Source: Monarcha castaneiventris obscurior
Taxonomy: Eukaryota; Chordata; Aves; Passeriformes; Monarchidae
Assembly (NCBI GenBank): GCA_026261815.1
Contig: JAMPIT010000894.1
Coordinates: 53,321,147-53,385,146 of the forward strand
Reading direction: 5' to 3'
Length of the DNA stretch: 64,000 nt
Under the pieces are notes generated by a model, which did no database searches, had not been told where the DNA came from, and saw nothing but the letters and a program-made list of their open reading frames with translations. The position numbers and the translations under genes were made by a program. How positions within the stretch are numbered: the first letter of the stretch is position 1; each line of letters starts with the position of its first letter. This document shows positions 61,401-64,000 of this stretch, piece after piece.

Positions 61401-63759
61401 AGTCTGGCTCCTCAGGGTCCTAACATAGTCCCCAAGCCCCCAAAACAGGGTTCAGAGCACCTCAACTTGCTGTGCTAACCCCCCTTTGATCTTGGGGTTG
61501 AACCCTCCTCAGACACAAAATCAAATTCTCTTTTCCCCTGTAGAGTTCCATTTTTATTTTTGTAGCAGAACAAAATTGTAGCTTTTACCCTTCAAAAACC
61601 ATGAAGTGTTAGATCCTGAGCCTCTCCCTGGCAGGGCTGAGCATCCCTCACCCCAAGACAGAGATTTGGGGAACAAAGGAAAGGCTTCTCAGCCAGGATG
61701 ACTTTTTTGTTCCATGGCAGCTATTTGTCAGGACACTGGATCAAAGCACTGGAGCAATAATGGGGAACACTTTGGAACAGGAATCCTGGAGCCTTAACCC
61801 ATGAGTGTGACACCTCACAGGGATCTGGGTGCGTCCTGCACCCTACCCTGGGCAACTCCTCATGTCTTGACTTCTGCAAACACACTCAGTTCATTTCTTT
61901 ATAATGTTTTTTCAGCCCTCCCAGAGCCAAAAATTCAGTGCCAGCAACACCGTTGCTGGGGCCATGGGGCTTGTCTTGGTTCCCTGCTCAGCTCTGGGTC
62001 TGTGGATCAGCTCAGGGATAACGTTACAGGGTCAGCAAACATTCCCTGCCTCTTGGAAAAGGGTGAACACCCATTCCTTCCAACCACAAAGCCCTGCTCC
62101 TTACCCTGGGCCTGCCAGCACTTCGGAAAAGCCTTTGGGAAGAGGGCAGATGCTTCCAAATTGGGGTGCTGCTCCCAAAGCAGCCACGAGCCATTCCCCA
62201 GCTTCAGGAAGCTGATTCCCTTTCTGACAGATCTTGGTTTTAAGGCCTCTTCCTCCCAGTCCTGTATCCCAAATTCAATATCGACAAGCAAAAAAGGATG
62301 AGGGGTATATGTGACACAGTGAAATAGCCCCAACCACTGCAGGAAGCAGCAGCAAATTCAACATCCCTCCCCAGTTTATGGGCATCCTAAATCCATCCCT
62401 TCTGCCTGATGCGGCATCACCCCCTTTGTGGCTCAGCTGGGGCCAGCAAAAAGGTTCTGGAAGCAATTCCTCACATGCAGAGTTGGGTCTGGAACCTGGC
62501 AGCCCCTGAATCTGCAGGCATCAGCCTGAAAACTGTTGCTCTGCAGCTGAAACCTAAGAAGCCACTGCAGGCAGATGAGGGGCCAATTCCACACGAGGCA
62601 GTGACCTTCCAGGGAGGCTCCCCGCACTCTCTGGGGTAAAACCCATCCCTTACCTTGTGCAGCAACACCAGGGGACTCTCCTTCCTGGCAGGAAGCTGGG
62701 AAGCACCTGGGGAAGGATGGTCAAAGCTCCTCCAGCACGGAAATCCCTGCTCAGGGAGCTCTGTCCCTCTCTCCACCCCATCTGCCAGCCCCGACACCCA
62801 ATCCAGGATGGGAGCACTGTGCCAGGGTGTTCTCCAGCCCCTCATCCCAGCAGCCTGACAGAGGAGGGGATGAATGCAGCAGGATGAAAAATACACATTT
62901 AGGGGAGATCTGGGATTCCTTCCCCCACCCTATCACAATATCACAGGGTTAGATGTTGGTGCTGGGCACTGTGGCTAAGAAAGGACAGATGGAAAACGTT
63001 GAAGGTCAAACCTGTGAAGGTCAGACTTTTGGAGGTCAGTCCTGAGATGGAGCAGGGAGCTTAATCCAGCATAGTCCATCCTCCCTCTCCTGACTGCATC
63101 CTGCCCAAGCCCCACCCAGGAAAACAGGGCTGCGGCGGGGAGGTTTCCTCCTCTTGTCCCAATGCCCAAGTTCTGCCAGCCTGACCTCGATTCAATTTTA
63201 AAAATCCTCTTCTTTCCCCCTTTGCCCCTCCTCAGAAGGCACCAGAGGGACAGAGAAGTAAACAGGAGCAAATCAACAGGTCCCTGCAATCACACAACAC
63301 AGGGATGCACAGGGATGCCAGAGAGCGGGGACATCAGACTGAAGGGCCTGAGACATTCCCAAAGCATTCCCTTCCTGGAAGCACACACCGTGCCTCAGGA
63401 GCCCTGGTCTGGTACCCACCCCTCTCCCACTCCTTCCGTGCAATATTCTCCTTTAAAACAGGCACTATTGCCTTTGGGTGTTTTGGGGCAGATTTCTCTT
63501 TGTGAGCTCCTTTCCAGCACAAGCCCAGGGTCAAATCAAAGGATACACCCCCTAATTGATATCAAATTCCCCCTGCCTAACAAAACCATCTCCTTTCCTT
63601 GGAAAAGGTGAAGGCTGAAACCACGCTGCTGGCTGCTCCTGCCTCAGCACTGACAGAATTAAACAGAGCCATTAAATCCATCCAGGCAGAGCAAAAGGCA
63701 AACAAATCCCACTCTCCATGCAGACGGGAGGGGAGAAACAGCTGGAAAACCGCTCAAAA
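55490..63759. other. probable CEND1 intron or intergenic DNA, no exon recognised
   Basis: No exon of SLC25A22 (mitochondrial carrier repeats, expected next in mammalian gene order) or any other known gene was recognised. It contains a short CR1 end and a pyrimidine-rich stretch around 57955-58420. Open frames overlap on both strands without domains. Confidence 0.45.
56828..56905 (-). mobile_element. CR1 3' end
   Basis: Antisense terminus: cacagaatatcctaagttgg, aagggacccacaaggatctt and ccagtccagctcctcatgct. Same subfamily as the copy at 27853. Confidence 0.8.
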
Positions 63760-64000
63760 CCTTTCAGGGAGGTGCGCCAGCTCCCCTGCCAAGGCCGGAG
63801 GGGCTCGGCCGGGGATGCTGCTTCCCCTCCTCCCTCCCAGCAGCCCTGTTTCCGGCACATGGCCGGCTCCGCTTCCCCGTGCCCCGCGCCCCGCAGCCCC
63901 GGGAGCGCTGCTGCGGCACCCAGGGCCTCTCCCTGCCGCCGGCCCAGCTCGGCAGGGCTCCGCTGGGGCTGGCCGGCACAGCCCGCACGGGCGGCGGCGG
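63760..64000. promoter_or_regulatory. CpG-island-like end of window
   Basis: GC content rises sharply, with many CpGs (ggcggcggcgg at the end). It could contain the non-coding first exon and promoter of CEND1 (minus strand) or the start of a neighbouring gene. No exon boundary is convincing, and the island is cut by the window edge. Confidence 0.4.

Noticed and set aside
55490..63759. Expected SLC25A22 gene next to CEND1
   Set aside because: No mitochondrial-carrier signature was found on either strand, so I do not annotate it. It may lie beyond the window.

Overview
This is vertebrate nuclear DNA, almost certainly from a bird. The window is scattered with short 3' ends of avian-type CR1 LINEs in both orientations, has CpG-island promoters and compact introns, and contains spliced genes in the order TALDO1(+) - GATD1(-) - CEND1(-), which matches the human 11p15.5 order. 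I cannot name the species. Three genes can be read essentially completely: TALDO1 (8 coding exons, 337 aa, all catalytic residues present), GATD1 (8 coding exons, 218 aa) and CEND1 (one coding exon, 130 aa).

The left part (1-26 kb) has no complete gene. It holds a few exon-like segments of unknown identity (229-340, 4140-4232), then a very GC-rich block (about 10.7-14.5 kb). That block is a large imperfect inverted duplication whose arms converge at about 12.6 kb. Each arm carries, from outside inward, a CpG-rich segment, a polypyrimidine tract and an AG-flanked module with a conserved AATAAA. A 21-bp minisatellite is expanded in the right arm only. Just to the right, on the minus strand, is the last coding exon of RAD51 with an intact splice acceptor, stop codon and polyadenylation signal; I could find none of its other exons. 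At 23.2-23.6 kb on the plus strand are two decayed exons of an EPS8-family gene. This is where EPS8L2 would be expected upstream of TALDO1, and the remnant carries a frameshift and a lost splice donor. Together these features suggest that the stretch upstream of TALDO1 is an evolutionary rearrangement zone.

The middle part (26.3-45.2 kb) contains TALDO1, which starts in a CpG-island promoter with three CCAAT boxes, and the convergent GATD1, whose own CpG island has paired E2F-like sites. GATD1 intron 1 carries a 49-bp GC-rich minisatellite. The 3' ends of TALDO1 and GATD1 face each other across about 5-6 kb of CR1-rich sequence.

The right part (45-64 kb) is dominated by CEND1 on the minus strand and non-coding sequence around it, some of which may be a long CEND1 3' UTR. 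The last about 240 bp are a GC-rich CpG-island-like segment that may be the CEND1 first-exon promoter or the start of another gene. TALDO1 is a housekeeping pentose-phosphate enzyme, GATD1 a DJ-1/PfpI-like protein and CEND1 a neuronal differentiation factor. They are linked by conserved synteny and show no sign of a shared pathway.
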